Part shown: in pieces, positions 23,707-33,920 of the stretch
Numbering within the stretch: the first letter of the stretch is position 1
Layout of the letters: every line of letters begins with the position of its first letter
Source of the DNA: Dasypus novemcinctus
Lineage: Eukaryota > Chordata > Mammalia > Cingulata > Dasypodidae
NCBI RefSeq assembly: GCF_030445035.2
Contig: NC_080698.1
Coordinates: forward strand, 4,533,501 to 4,597,500
Direction: 5' to 3'
DNA: 64,000 bases
Notes under the pieces: generated by a model
Databases searched by the model: none
The model's input: only the letters and a program-made list of their open reading frames with translations
What the model was told of the DNA's origin: nothing
Position numbers and translations under genes: made by a program

Positions 23707-25239
23707 AAGACATTTGATGAATACAAATAAGAATTTGAAAGCATATATAGAAAAATGGCAAATATTATGGGAATGAAAGGTACAACAAATGAAATTAAAA
23801 ATACACTGGAATCATATAATTGCAGATTTGAGGAGGCAGAAGGATTAGTGACCTTGAAGAAATGGCCTCTGAAAGCAAACATACAAAAGAACAGATGAAG
23901 AAAAGAATGGAAAAAATTGAACAAGTTCTCAGGGAACCTAAGGATAGCAAGAGACGTGCAAACATACATGTCATAGGTGTCCCAGAAGAAGAAGAGAAGG
24001 AAAAGGGACAGATGGAATATTTGAAGAAATAATGGTAGACAATTTCCCAACCCTATTAAAGGAAATAGATATTTCATGCCCAAGAAGCACAATATATTCC
24101 CATCCAGATAGACCAACTCCAAGACACATACCAATCAGAATGTCAGAGGGCAAGACAAAGAGAATTCTGAGAGTAGCAAGAGAAAAGCAATGCATAACAT
24201 ATAAAGGATACCAGTAAGATTAAAGACCTAAATAATTGGAAGAATATTCCATGCTCATGGATTGGAAAACTAAATATCATTAAGATGTCAATTTTACTCA
24301 AATTGATATACAAATTCAATGCAATTACAATAAAAATTCCAGCAGCATTTTTTAAATAAATGGAAAACATGATTATCAAATTTATTTGGAAGGGTAAGGG
24401 GTCCTGAATAGTCAGAAACATCTTAAAAAGGAAAAGCAAAGTTGGAGGACTCTCACTTCTGGACTTTAAATCATATTATCTAGCTATAATGGTAAAAACA
24501 GCATGGTACTGGCATAAAGGCAGACACATTGACCAATGGAACCATACTGATGGTTCAGAAACAGACCCTCACATGTGTGGTCAAGTGATTTTTGACTGGC
24601 CTGTCAAACCCACTCAGCTTGGGCAGAACAGTCCATTCAACAAATGGTGCTGAGAGATCTGGATATGCATAGCCAAAAGAAGGAAAGAGGACCCCTATCT
24701 CACACCTTATTCGAAAATTAATGCAAAATGGGTTTTTAAAAAAACAACAAAAGAAAACCCTGAAAATAAAAGCAAGAAACATAAAGCTTCTAGAAGAAAA
24801 TGTACAAAAATATCTTCAAGACCTTGTGGTGGGTGGTGGATGCTTAAAGGAGATAAGAGGAAAGCTGAAATGGACTACTGATGCTTAATGTATGTAAAAG
24901 TTTTACTTAACTTTATTGTAAAAATGTGGAAATGGATGGAGGTGATGGTAACACATTAAATGAGTAACAGCTGGTTTATAAATGGGAATGTGGCTGGATG
25001 TAAATGTCAACTGGAAGAAAGCTAGAGAATAACCTAAGGACTAACGCAGTAAACCCAGAGGTAGATGAGAATTGCGGTTGATGATACAGATGCAAGAGTG
25101 TCCTTTGCTAACTAGAGCAGATGTACATCATTAATGCAGGGTGGTGTGAATGTGGGAAAACATGAGAAAAATACAACTGGAGCAATCTATGGACTGTGGT
25201 TAATAGTAATGATGTAATAGTCATGCATCTAAGCCAAAG

Positions 25240-25935
25240 ATGTACTGTGTTGATAATGGGAGAGTATGGAAAAAAGTATGCCAAATTTAGGCTATGTACC
25301 TGGTAATAGTCTGGTGATACTATCTAATAATCTGTAATAAATGTTCTACTATGTTGGTGTGTTGATAGAGGGGTGTTGTATGGGAATTCTGCACATCAGT
25401 GTGACTGTTTCATAAGTTTACAACTTCTGTCATAAAAATATATTTAAAAAATAATAATAGGGTGGGTTGGGAAGAAAAATACACCAAATGTAAGATAAAG
25501 ACTAGAGTTAGTAGTAAGATTTTGACAATATTCTTTCAAAATTTGTAACAAATGTCTCACAACGCAAGGTGTTGGTGGTGGGGTATGGGACCCCTGTATG
25601 ATGTTATACTTGTTCACTTTGTAAGTTCACAACTTTACTATATACTTATTGATTATGTATGTTCTTGTGTAAATGATAAAGTAATAATAATAATAATAAT
25701 AGTCTGGGTTGTGGGAAAAATACATCAAATGTAAGATACTTTGGTTAGTAATATACTGACAATGCCCTTTAATTGTTAGTTAAAAATGTTTCCCAACAAT
25801 GCAAGGTATTGGTGGTAGCATGAAGTATGAGAACCCTATATGATGTTATGTATGTTTATATTGTAAGTTCACAACTACTACTATATACTTATTGTTTATG
25901 TATGTTTATGTATGAATGATATACTTCAATAAAAA
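25240..25935 (+). repeat. Tandem units in L1 3' UTR, period about 240 bp
   Basis: GGGTTGGGAAGAAAAATACACC (near 25464) recurs near 25706 as GGGTTGTGGGAAAAATACATC. Each is followed by AAATGTAAGATA, a GTAACAAATG/GTTAAAAATG block, GCAAGGT(G/A)TTGGTGGT and GTAAGTTCACAACT. A more diverged unit precedes them at 25240-25440. AAT triplets (25683-25702) separate the units. Confidence 0.75.
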
Positions 25936-25956
25936 TTTTTTTAAAGGTATGAACAG

Positions 25957-26278
25957 GAAGCAGATGTGGGTCAACCAGTTGGGCACCTGCCTGCCTCATG
26001 GGAGGTCCCAGGTTCAGGTTCCAGTGCCTCCTAAAAGACAATGAGCAGACGCCACCCCCGTTGCAACAAGCAGATGCCACATGCCAGCAGACACAGCAGC
26101 CCACAGGGAGCGGATGTGGCTCAGGCTGTTGGGCACCCACCTCTCACGTGGGTGGTCCCAGGTTCAGTTTCCAATACCTCCTGCAGAAGGCAAGCAAACA
26201 ATAAGCAGAGAGATGAGAGAACCATCGAGGCTGGGGGGTGGGGGTGGGGGGTGGTAAACAAAAGAAAAAATAAATTTT
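25957..26278 (+). mobile_element. Simple SINE variant, two tRNA-like units
   Basis: Unit 1 (25957-26035) has AGCAGATGTGGGTCAACCAG and GGTTCAGGTTCC. Unit 2 (26107-26185) has AGCGGATGTGGCTCAGGCTG and GGTTCAGTTTCC. A linker rich in AGCAGAC follows unit 1, and a G-rich run and an A-rich tail follow unit 2. It abuts the 3' target duplication of the L1. Confidence 0.8.
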
Positions 26279-26289
26279 ATTTTTGAAAA

Positions 26290-28099
26290 GCATGAAATTA
26301 AAAGTGATTTCTGATTTCCGTTACCAGTTATAATACTGTTATAATACTGGTCAGTTACAATACTGTTCAACACATCACAATGGACTCCAAGAGCCTTTCC
26401 CTCTGGGTTCTCGAGTGCCGCATTCGTGCTAGGTGCTAGGAGCCTAGTTCTGGAAGACGCAGACGGACAGAACACAAGGGTCAGAGCAGCTCGGACCATG
26501 GTACATGTGGCCTCTGTCAGAACTACCAAGTGCTTTTAAAAAATTTTTATTTTTCATAATTTTAAAATGCCTTTCTGCAAATCTCCTTTACATTCACTGA
26601 TAACGTGACATGGATTTGGCCTTCGGATCAATGCTGAGAATTGCGTTGACTTTTCTTCAGTTTCGATAGTATCACCAGTGGCCCTCAGCCGGGAATAACT
26701 TTCTCTCTTAACTCCCATCTGCCTGGCATCTTATCCTTCCCAGACTATACCCTGGCATAAACATATCCCACTTCCCTTGCTACAAAGGAGATCAAGCAAA
26801 AGGCCTCATGTCCTTGGCCACTGGTATGGGTATGAAATCTCAGCAGGGCTGAGGAAAAAACACAGGCTTGTTTCTCTGAGGGTGACAGCTGCAACAATAA
26901 CCCAATCTTAGAGACGCCAATGCCTCCTGGCCAAGGAAAGCACGCTGCAAATGAGGACAACAAGGAAGAAAGGAGAGCTGAGAAAAGCAAAAATTCTTAT
27001 GGTATTTTCGAACCCCTGGATACAACCATGCCTGCAGCCAGCACTAACCATTAGATTCCCGTTTTTGCTTAAGCTGGTAGGACAAGGTTTTGTGACCGGC
27101 AACGAAGGTCTTCACTAGAGACAAGGTTTCAGTTTCATGAACACTCTAGAACGAATGACCGCCGGCCATTGCTCCACGTGCCCTCTCATGCTCCCCCAGG
27201 CCTCAAACCCACCCATTCCAGGGCTCTCACTAGCTTCCTCTTTTTCCCTTTGTCCCTTCCCTAACCAGCCACAACACATGTTTTCAGAACTCTTCTAAGT
27301 TTTAATAACTTTTTATAAAAAGGCTTTTAATGTTCAACAGTTGACGAATAGGGTAATAAGGTATTTAAGCCCATGTCAACTCCATCTACCTGGATGAGTG
27401 AATCTTCACCTCCAAGCGCAGCACATGGCTGGAACTCTAAGGTTTAGTAAAAGAATAAATCCATATAATGAACATTTATAAAATCATGTTAAAAGATGTT
27501 TATGAAAAATTTTTAGTGACTCAGGAGAATGCAGAGTGGAAAATGTTAAATGGAGAAAGGAAGCAAAATGCAAACTAACAATATGATCCCAATTATGTAA
27601 TATGTACATTCATAAATGAAAAAGATACAAAATTATTATGAAGAAATGCACCAAAATGTTATTACAGGCAATGAAATTACAAGGGATTCATTTTCATCCT
27701 CATACTCTCCTAAATTTCCTACAGTGAAAAAAAAAGTTACACTGCTTTGTTGTTGGGTTTTTTTTTAAGTACACACATGTGCACAAAATCCCCAACCCGA
27801 TTTACCAGGCCATTTATATTCCCTTCCATAATCATTCTAGATTTTAAAATTTCACTCACTATCTGCAATTCTCCAATTATTTCTACAAGAGGTGCTCAGA
27901 ATAGATGAGCTACTTCCCACATCTGCTTTAAAACTGCTTATGATACTCACAGAATGGGCAACTAATCCTCTAAATTAGTGTGACTTTAAATTGAAGGTGG
28001 CCAAATAATAATTTTTTAAGTTGTAATCCACGAGGATTAGATTTGAAAAACTTAAAGCTCCCTAGGATGTAAGGAATTTGACACAACGGTGTTCTGACT
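26290..28099. other. ANO10 intron 1, 5' part, unassigned
   Basis: AT-rich intronic DNA up to the CpG island. No exon or named repeat supported. Confidence 0.4.
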
Positions 28100-28539
28100 C
28101 TGAATAAGCCCGACGGCCCTCTGCAGAGCGGGGCCTCCGCGCTGTGCCGGGGATCGGGCCGGCAGCGCACCCCGTCCCGGCGGGTGAAGGCACCGACAGC
28201 CCCCGCTGCCTCCCCCGGCCCTGCGCGCCGCCCCAGCGCCCCGACGCCAGCTCGCCCCCCGCACGCCCCCGCACGCCCCCGCAAGCCACAGACCCGCCCG
28301 CCTCCCCGCCTGGGCCGCGACCCCACCGGCGACCCCGTCCCTCGCCGCCGCCCGCTCCCCGCCCCCGCCGGCCCTCTTCCCCATTCCCGGGACGGCCTCG
28401 CCGGGAGGCGCCGGGGAAGGGCGGCGGCCGCCGGCACCCGGGAGCGGCCTGCCGTCCCCCGCCGGCGGGGCCCCGCCCCGGCACCGACGCGGGAGCGGGG
28501 GGCGGCGAGGGCCGGCCCCAGGCCCCAGGCCCCACTCAC

Positions 28540-28650
28540 CTGCCCCCGCGGCGCCACGTCCCAAGGGGCGGCCCGGAGCCTGCGAGACCCGAGGCCCGCG
28601 GCGACTGTGGAAGCGGGGGCCGGGCTGCGGGGCGGGGCCACGGCGGGGGG
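28540..28650 (-). other. ANO10: ANO10 exon 1, non-coding (5' UTR)
   Basis: Minus-strand exon ending GGGGGCAG at 28540 with a consensus GTGAGT donor from 28539. No ATG occurs in the minus strand from 28650 down to the donor, so translation starts in the next exon. The upstream limit (transcription start) cannot be read from sequence; 28650 is a placeholder just upstream of the first GC boxes. Confidence 0.7.
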
Positions 28651-28654
28651 CGGG

Positions 28655-29130
28655 GCCTGGCGGGCCTGGTGGGCGGGGTTAGGGCGGGGCCCGGGCCTAG
28701 TGGGGCGGGGCCACGGCGGGGGCGGGGCCTGGCGGCTCGGTCGGGCAGGGTTAGGGCGGGGCCCGGGCCTAGTGGGGCGGGGCCACGGCGGGGGGCAGGG
28801 CCTGGCGGGTGGGTCGGGCAGGGTTAGGGCGGGGCCCGGGCCTAGTGGGGCGGGGCCACGGCGGGGGGCGGGGCCCAGCGGGCCGGTCGGGCAGGATTGG
28901 GGCGGGGCCGGGGCCTAGCGGGAGGGCCGCACGGAGCGGGGCGGGTCCATGGCGGAGGGGCGGGGCCTAGCGGGATGGAAGCGCGGAGCAGGGCGGGGCC
29001 ACGGCGGGAGAGGCGGGGCCTCAGGGAGCTGTCACTCCGAGCAGGGCGGGGCCTCGCGGGGGCGTCGCGCAGAGCAGGGGCGGGTCCAGAGGGGCGGAGG
29101 CGGGCCTACTGGGCTGTCACTCCGAGTCAA
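28655..29130 (+). repeat. GC-box minisatellite, period 72-73 bp
   Basis: The block TTAGGGCGGGGCCCGGGCCT occurs at 28679, 28751 and 28824, followed each time by AGTGGGGCGGGGCCACGGCG. A fourth diverged unit starts near 28895 (ATTGGGGCGGGGCCGGGGCC). From 28930 to 29130 shorter, irregular GC-box units continue, including CTGTCACTCCGAG twice (29029 and 29114). It lies directly upstream of ANO10 exon 1. Confidence 0.85.
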
Positions 29131-29160
29131 GGCGAGAGGGGGCGGGGCTGGGGAAGGAAT

Positions 29161-30591
29161 ATGCCTCTGCGCTTTTCCCCCTTTTTCATCCCGCGAGGAT
29201 CAGAACCCAGTTTTCTGTTCACTTTCAAGGATAAAAACAAGTCTAGATTTAATTATGACTCACTTCCGGGTAATAAAAAGCCCAGATCCAATGAACTCGC
29301 CCAGCTACGGCGGCCCCCGGCTCTCCCAAGCCCCGCAGCCTCACCTCCCGGAGCCCCGGGTCGCTCCGCTTTGCTCCGCCCAGAACCCCCTCCCGCCTCG
29401 GGGTCCCCGCACCCGCGATCCCTCTGCCCGGAAGGCCCTCTCCCAGGTTTCTGCGCGGTTCCGTCCTTCACCTTCCTCACTGGACCCTCACCCCCTCAGC
29501 GGGGCCCTATCTGACCATCTGACTTAAAGTCGCTCCCTCCCCACCCCACCCCCATTTCCCTTCCCCTGCTCTACTAGTTTCTTCACAGGACGCTTCACAT
29601 TTTATATTACAAGGTAGGGATCTTCGTCGATCTGGCCCGTTGATGTCTCCCAGGTGCCTAGAAAAACGTTAGGTTAAGTTAGGCTCACGGCAGACAAGCG
29701 GGAGCTTCCTACCGAAGCAAAGAATTAAGTGACCGCTTCCTTCCTCCCTCCGGCCGGGTCAGGCCAGGCCCGTGCCCCAGGGCCCTCAGTGGGGAGAAGG
29801 CTGGGCCCCGTCTACTCCCCACCCCCGGGTCTTCTGGAATGACGGTGGGGGTGGGGGTGAGGGGTGGGGGGACGCCGCCGGGAAAGCGGAAGCCCAGCTG
29901 GTCGGCAGGGGGTTTATCCTTCCTAGACTCCCCATGCTTTTGTCAGGGCAGGTGTCCAAATGCTGGCGTTTTCATGGAGCACATTTTTAGGTTTTCGGGG
30001 CCTCACCCCCTTCTCTGCCCACCACTCCTTGCAATGCACCTCCTCACTTCCGCCATCCATCCTGTGGCCTCTTCCTGCCAGCTGGCGCTAGCGCTGTATC
30101 CCAAGACGGCTCATAGCTAGCCACCTCCCAAGTGACCCCTTGCTCTTTAAACTACACAGCCTTGCCACCTCAAACCACCGGGAGGACCCGCATCCTTCCG
30201 CTGCTCTTTCCCCTTGTGGTCAGGAACTACACCGGCTTCCAATTCTAGAGGCAGGCACCAGTCTGTGTTCCTGTTTGCTCCCAAACCTGGAGCACACACG
30301 TGGCTTTGTAACTTCCTTACCAGTAACCTCCTCACCAAGTGCACTTCCAGTGCTCCTGAGTTGGCCTCAGGGTCGCAGGACTCCGCCTCGCAGCCAGTGT
30401 GGAGGGAGCGAGCAGCCAGGCTGCCCTCCTCGAGGGCCCACAGACACAGGGCTCAGTGAGTGGGCCTCCACTGACCGCTGCACTATGCTACAAGGCCCCC
30501 AGGAGAACCCCAGCTCGCCGCCTTACTGACCATTTCTGGTTTGGCTTCCTTTAAGCAGTCCTGCAAGGCTGAGTCCAAAGACGTCCTTTCT
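29161..30591. other. Upstream flank of the promoter, no gene recognised
   Basis: GC-rich to about 30500, then normal. Long plus-strand frames over 28144-29527 and 30140-30529 reflect composition; none has recognisable domains or an exon-like boundary that I trust. Confidence 0.5.
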
Positions 30592-30934
30592 TTTATTTTT
30601 TAAAGGTTTATTTATTTTATTCACTCCCACCCACCATAGCTCCCTTTCTGTCTGCTCATTGTTTGAGCTTGCTCTCTGCTCTCTATGTATGCTCACTATG
30701 TGCTCGCTGTGTCTGCTCATCTTCTTTAGCAGGCACTGGGAACCAAACCTGGGACTTCCCATGTGGGAGGTGGGCGCCCAATCACTTGAGCCACATCTAC
30801 TTTCTGTTCATTGTATCTCCTTGTTGTGTCTGCCTGTTGTGTCTGCTCGTTGTCTGCTCATCTTCTTTATGAGGCACCAGGAACAAAACTCACGTGGGAG
30901 GTGGGTGCCCAACTGCTTGAGCCACATCTGCTCC
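30592..30934 (-). mobile_element. Simple SINE variant, two units, antisense
   Basis: Two reversed heads at 30725-30800 (GAACCAAACCTGGGACTTCC ... TTGAGCCACATC) and 30870-30930, with tandem TGTCTGCTCATTG/TGTCTGCTCGTTG linkers. CCTTTCTTTT occurs on both sides. Confidence 0.8.
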
Positions 30935-31021
30935 CCTAGGCTCCCTTTCTTTTGAAAATCTGTACAAATTGCTCACAAGCTTAGACAGGTTTGGGTATTA
31001 GCTACTCACTACAGTTGTTTT

Positions 31022-31402
31022 GTTTTGTTTTGTTTTAAAGATTTATTTATTTATTTAATTTCCCCCCTCCCCCAGTTGTCTGTTCTCGGTGTCTATTTGC
31101 TGCGTCTTGTTTCTTTGTCCGCTTTTTTGTTGTTGTCAGCGGCACGGGAAGTGTGGGCAGTGCCATTCCTGGGCAGGCTGCACTTTCTTTTCACGCTGGG
31201 TGGCTCTCCTTACGGAGCGCACTCCTTTACGCGTGGGGCTCCCCTACACGCGGGACACCCTTAGCGTGGCACGGCACTCCTTGCGCGCATCAGCACTGCG
31301 CATGGGCCAGCTCCACACGGGTCAAGGAGGCCCAGGGTTTGAACCGTGGACCTCCCATGTGGTAGACGGACGCCCTAACCACTGGGCCAAGTCCGCTTCC
31401 CT
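31022..31402 (-). mobile_element. DAS-SINE, short form
   Basis: GTTTT/TTTAAAGATTTATTT left end, body without the module deleted in the short form, and right end CCAAGTCCGCTTCC. CTACAGTT occurs on both flanks. Confidence 0.9.
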
Positions 31403-31618
31403 ACAGTTTTACTTTTTAATTGTACCCTTTAGGTCTTCTCTTCCCTTGAACTTATGGCCATCTATTCATATAACTTTATCTTCTGATATTTATATGTCTG
31501 GAAGGATTGGAAAAAATAAAATTTGGATGGGAGTCTTAAAAATTCCTTTCAAATGTACAATCTCATTTAATCTCGTCACAATTAACAAATTAAAACTTTT
31601 GTTAAAAAATTTTAACAA

Positions 31619-32069
31619 GCAGCGACCTTGGCTCAATCGCCAACATGCACCCAGGCACTACACACCCTAGCGGTGACGGGCCTGGAAACGGTCGCCCGCA
31701 TCAAGGCCTAGGCAGCGTCCCGGGAGGGCATTGCCCAGGAGATCGAGTCCTACTCCTGGCAGGCAACCCTGAAGAGGGGGCTCCCCTGCGCCGGTGCGGG
31801 GTGGAGGCCGTGACCACTCTGGAAGAGGCAGCTGCACACTTGGAGGTAAAGTCCATGGTCCCCGGCCCGTGCTGGCAAGAGAGATCAAACTCCCAAGGTG
31901 GCCAAACAGGAGAAGACGACGGCGACGGGCCGGGACGAGGGGCGGATGCAGTACTGCCGGTGTTTGTCAATGTTGTACCCGCCTTTGGCAAGAAGAAAGG
32001 TCTTAATGCCAACTCCTAAGTTCTTTGTTAACCCTTCTCTAAAAAAGCCACTTTTTTATTAAAAAAAAG
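31619..32069 (+). pseudogene. FAU (FUBI-eS30) processed pseudogene
   Basis: An intronless copy of FAU mRNA. FAU encodes a ubiquitin-like protein fused to ribosomal protein eS30 of the small subunit. Recognisable parts: the 5' UTR CTTGGCTCAATCGCC; FUBI segments GGAAACGGTCGCCC, GAGGGCATTGCCC, CTCCTGGCAGGC and TGCGGGGTGGAGGC; eS30 segments (GTGGCCAAACAGGAGAAGA and the C-terminal FVNVVPAFGKKKGLNANS); and the 3' UTR ending AAAAAAGCCACTT with a poly-A. Small insertions and deletions break the frame several times (the basic eS30 core and N-terminus read out of frame), although one frame stays open by chance for 124 codons. TTTTAACAA at 31610-31618 and 32070-32078 is the target duplication, showing L1-type retroposition. 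Not functional as FAU. Confidence 0.92.
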
Positions 32070-32349
32070 TTTTAACAAAATCTGTTAAGTGTGATGAAAT
32101 TAATTTGTGAACAACACAAACGGCAGGCCTGAGTTACTGACAGGGATCCCTGTACGGGGCACAGACCGAGGGCCCCCCTTCTCCAGGCCTCTCCTTTCGG
32201 GTATTCCGCCACGCTCTCCGACTCCCAGGCGCCCTGTTTCCAGTTCTGCTGGCCAGAAAGATGGACTTCTCTGAGGTTTTGCCTCCCGTGCTGTCACGCA
32301 ACTGGTTTGGGCCTCCAAGTCAAAGTGTTGACAGAAGAGAGGGAGGGAG

Positions 32350-32769
32350 GGAAGCGGACTTGGCCCCGTGGTTAGGGCGTCCATCTACCACATGGGAGGT
32401 CTGAGGTTCAAACCCCGGGCCTCCTTGACCCGTGTGGAGCTGGCCCATGCGCAGTGCTGATGCGCACAAGGAGTGCCCTGCCACGCAGGGGTGTCCCCTG
32501 CGTAGGGGAGCCCCACGCGCAAGGAGTGCGCCCCGTAAGGAGAGCCGCCCAGCGCGAAGGAGGGAGCAGCCTGCGGAGGAATGGCGCCACACACACGGAG
32601 AGCTGACACAGCAAGATGACGCAACAAAAAGAAACACAGATTCCCGTGCCGCTGACAGCAACAGAAGCAGACAGAGAACACACAGCAAATAGACACAGAG
32701 AACAGACAACCAGGGTGGGGTGGGGTGGAGTGGGGGTAGAAATAAATAAATAAATAAATCTTTAAAAAA
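32350..32769 (+). mobile_element. DAS-SINE, long form, complete
   Basis: A clean copy with head GCGGACTTGGCCCCGTGG and GGTTCAAACCCC, the full module set, a GGGGTGGGGT run, (AAAT)n and poly-A. ACAGAAGAG followed by a G-rich run flanks both sides (32331 and 32770). Confidence 0.95.
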
Positions 32770-33103
32770 ACAGAAGAGTGGGAGGGGGGAAAAGGGGGGG
32801 TGGGGGGTGGGAGGGGACAAGGGTGGCTCTCCCCAGTTGCTCTGTCCTCAGGGACACGTTTTCTCTCAGGGTCTAAGTGCCCGTGTCACTCTACTACAGC
32901 AGCTCTGTGACTGACGCTGGGCTCAGGGCAGGTCCCCGAGAGGACAAGACAAAGCAATCAGAGTTCCTCACCGTCTCCAGCTTGCAGCAAGCAGCCTTTT
33001 TCCTTTAGCCACAAAGTAGGATTTCTCTCAGACGTTTTGCTGATTGTTCCTAGGACACAGATCCTGATCCAGCCTGCCCAACAGACAAAACCAGGAGGTA
33101 AAG

Positions 33104-33111
33104 GAGAAAAA

Positions 33112-33148
<37 letters not shown>
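33104..33148. repeat. Poly-A/(TA)n microsatellite
   Basis: A run of A followed by about 14 TA units. Likely length-variable. Confidence 0.9.
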
Positions 33149-33150
<2 letters not shown>

Positions 33151-33419
33151 AATCTCAACACCCCTAAATTGGTCTTTCTTCCTCAAGTTTTTACTTCCCG
33201 CTCCGATTCACCTTCTATTACCTACTTTTTAGAGTCCTTGCTTAGTTGTTTTTCAAATTTTGTCCAGAGTTTTTAGTTCTACTCAGTGGGAGAGATAGGC
33301 TACAGCAGACTTTTTACTCCAAACGTGGAATCAACTTTCATCTATCAATGACAGATGGAAAGAAGTTTCATTTGCATCTCTCTTATTACAAATGAAGTTG
33401 AGAGCATCTTATCATGTTA

Positions 33420-33920
33420 AATAGATAGTTTTATCCAATTTGTCTGAATTTTAAATTGATATCTTGAATTCAATTTTCTACTGGATATAGAAATTTTTAT
33501 ATAATTACAAAAAAAATCCTTTATCTTAGGTATGAATGTCAAAACTTTTCTGTTTGTCTTTTGAGTTTTCTTATGGTTTTTTTGTTTTTTGTTTTGCCAT
33601 GTAGACTTTTTCCATTTCAAACTGATCAATTTTATCAAGTTTTTGTTTTACTTTGAAAATTCTTCCATGATATCTTCTTAACTTTGTATGACTTAAAATT
33701 TGACCCATCAAGAATTTATTTAGGTGTGAAGTAAGTGGAACTTTATATCTTGATAGCTACATATTTTTCCAACCCCATTTAATTAGTGCATCTTTTCCCT
33801 ATGATTTAAAATGCCACCAATAACATATGCTAAATTTCCTTCTTTATTTATGGACTTTCCTCATTCCATTAATCTGTTGGTTTATCCATGCACCAGAACA
33901 CATTGCTTTAACTTTGGAAG
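33420..33920 (-). mobile_element. Old L1 fragment, antisense
   Basis: Reversed ORF2 end/3' style (CCAACCCCATTTAATTAGTG ... CATGCACCAGAACACATTGC). Diverged, no frame. Confidence 0.5.

Larger units (their letters stand above)
21618..25940 (+). mobile_element. L1 with intact 5' and 3' ends, internally deleted
   Basis: Flanked by TTAAAGTATGAA (21606-21617) and TTAAAGGTATGAA (25941-25953), a target duplication with one inserted base. The start carries the AGCAAGATGGCAGCAGGG signature of an L1 5' end. Order: 5' UTR with about 399-bp monomers (21837-22640), ORF1 coiled-coil region from about 22948 (MPRHQQKIIIPT..., EMDKEIKDIKKTL), a nested SINE at 23134-23706, then ORF1 RNA-binding region (RPTPRHIPIRMS, RILRVAREKQ) to about 24215. 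The next bases are already the C-terminal part of ORF2 ([12 protein letters not shown]..., IPAAF). The endonuclease, the reverse transcriptase and the end of ORF1 are absent. ORF1 also has stops. The 3' UTR carries repeats of about 240 bp. Confidence 0.85.
28100..29160. promoter_or_regulatory. ANO10: CpG-island promoter of ANO10
   Basis: About 1 kb of very GC- and CpG-dense DNA between AT-rich flanks. It spans the first donor site at 28539 and continues into intron 1 (to about 28100) and upstream to about 29160. About 19 GGGCGG hexamers (Sp1/KLF-type GC boxes) occur on the plus strand between 28629 and 29150, and I see no TATA box. That fits a broad housekeeping promoter driving the minus strand. 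CpG islands often initiate both ways, but I found no plus-strand first exon with coding content. Confidence 0.85.

Noticed and set aside
28540-28641. Upstream open frame in ANO10 exon 1 that, after splicing, would end at a TGA overlapping the ANO10 ATG (ATGA)
   Set aside because: Its only start-like codon is GTG at 28641 and exon 1 has no ATG; the transcription start may also lie downstream. The overlap is probably coincidence.
27970-28641. Long minus-strand frame (223 codons) across the CpG island
   Set aside because: It runs through the splice donor at 28539 into intron 1 and starts at GTG; low-complexity Gly/Arg/Pro/Ala content shows a composition effect.
28144-29527. Plus-strand frames of 192-244 codons in the CpG island
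   Set aside because: Three mutually overlapping frames, repetitive because they follow the 72-bp minisatellite, with no domain or splice support.
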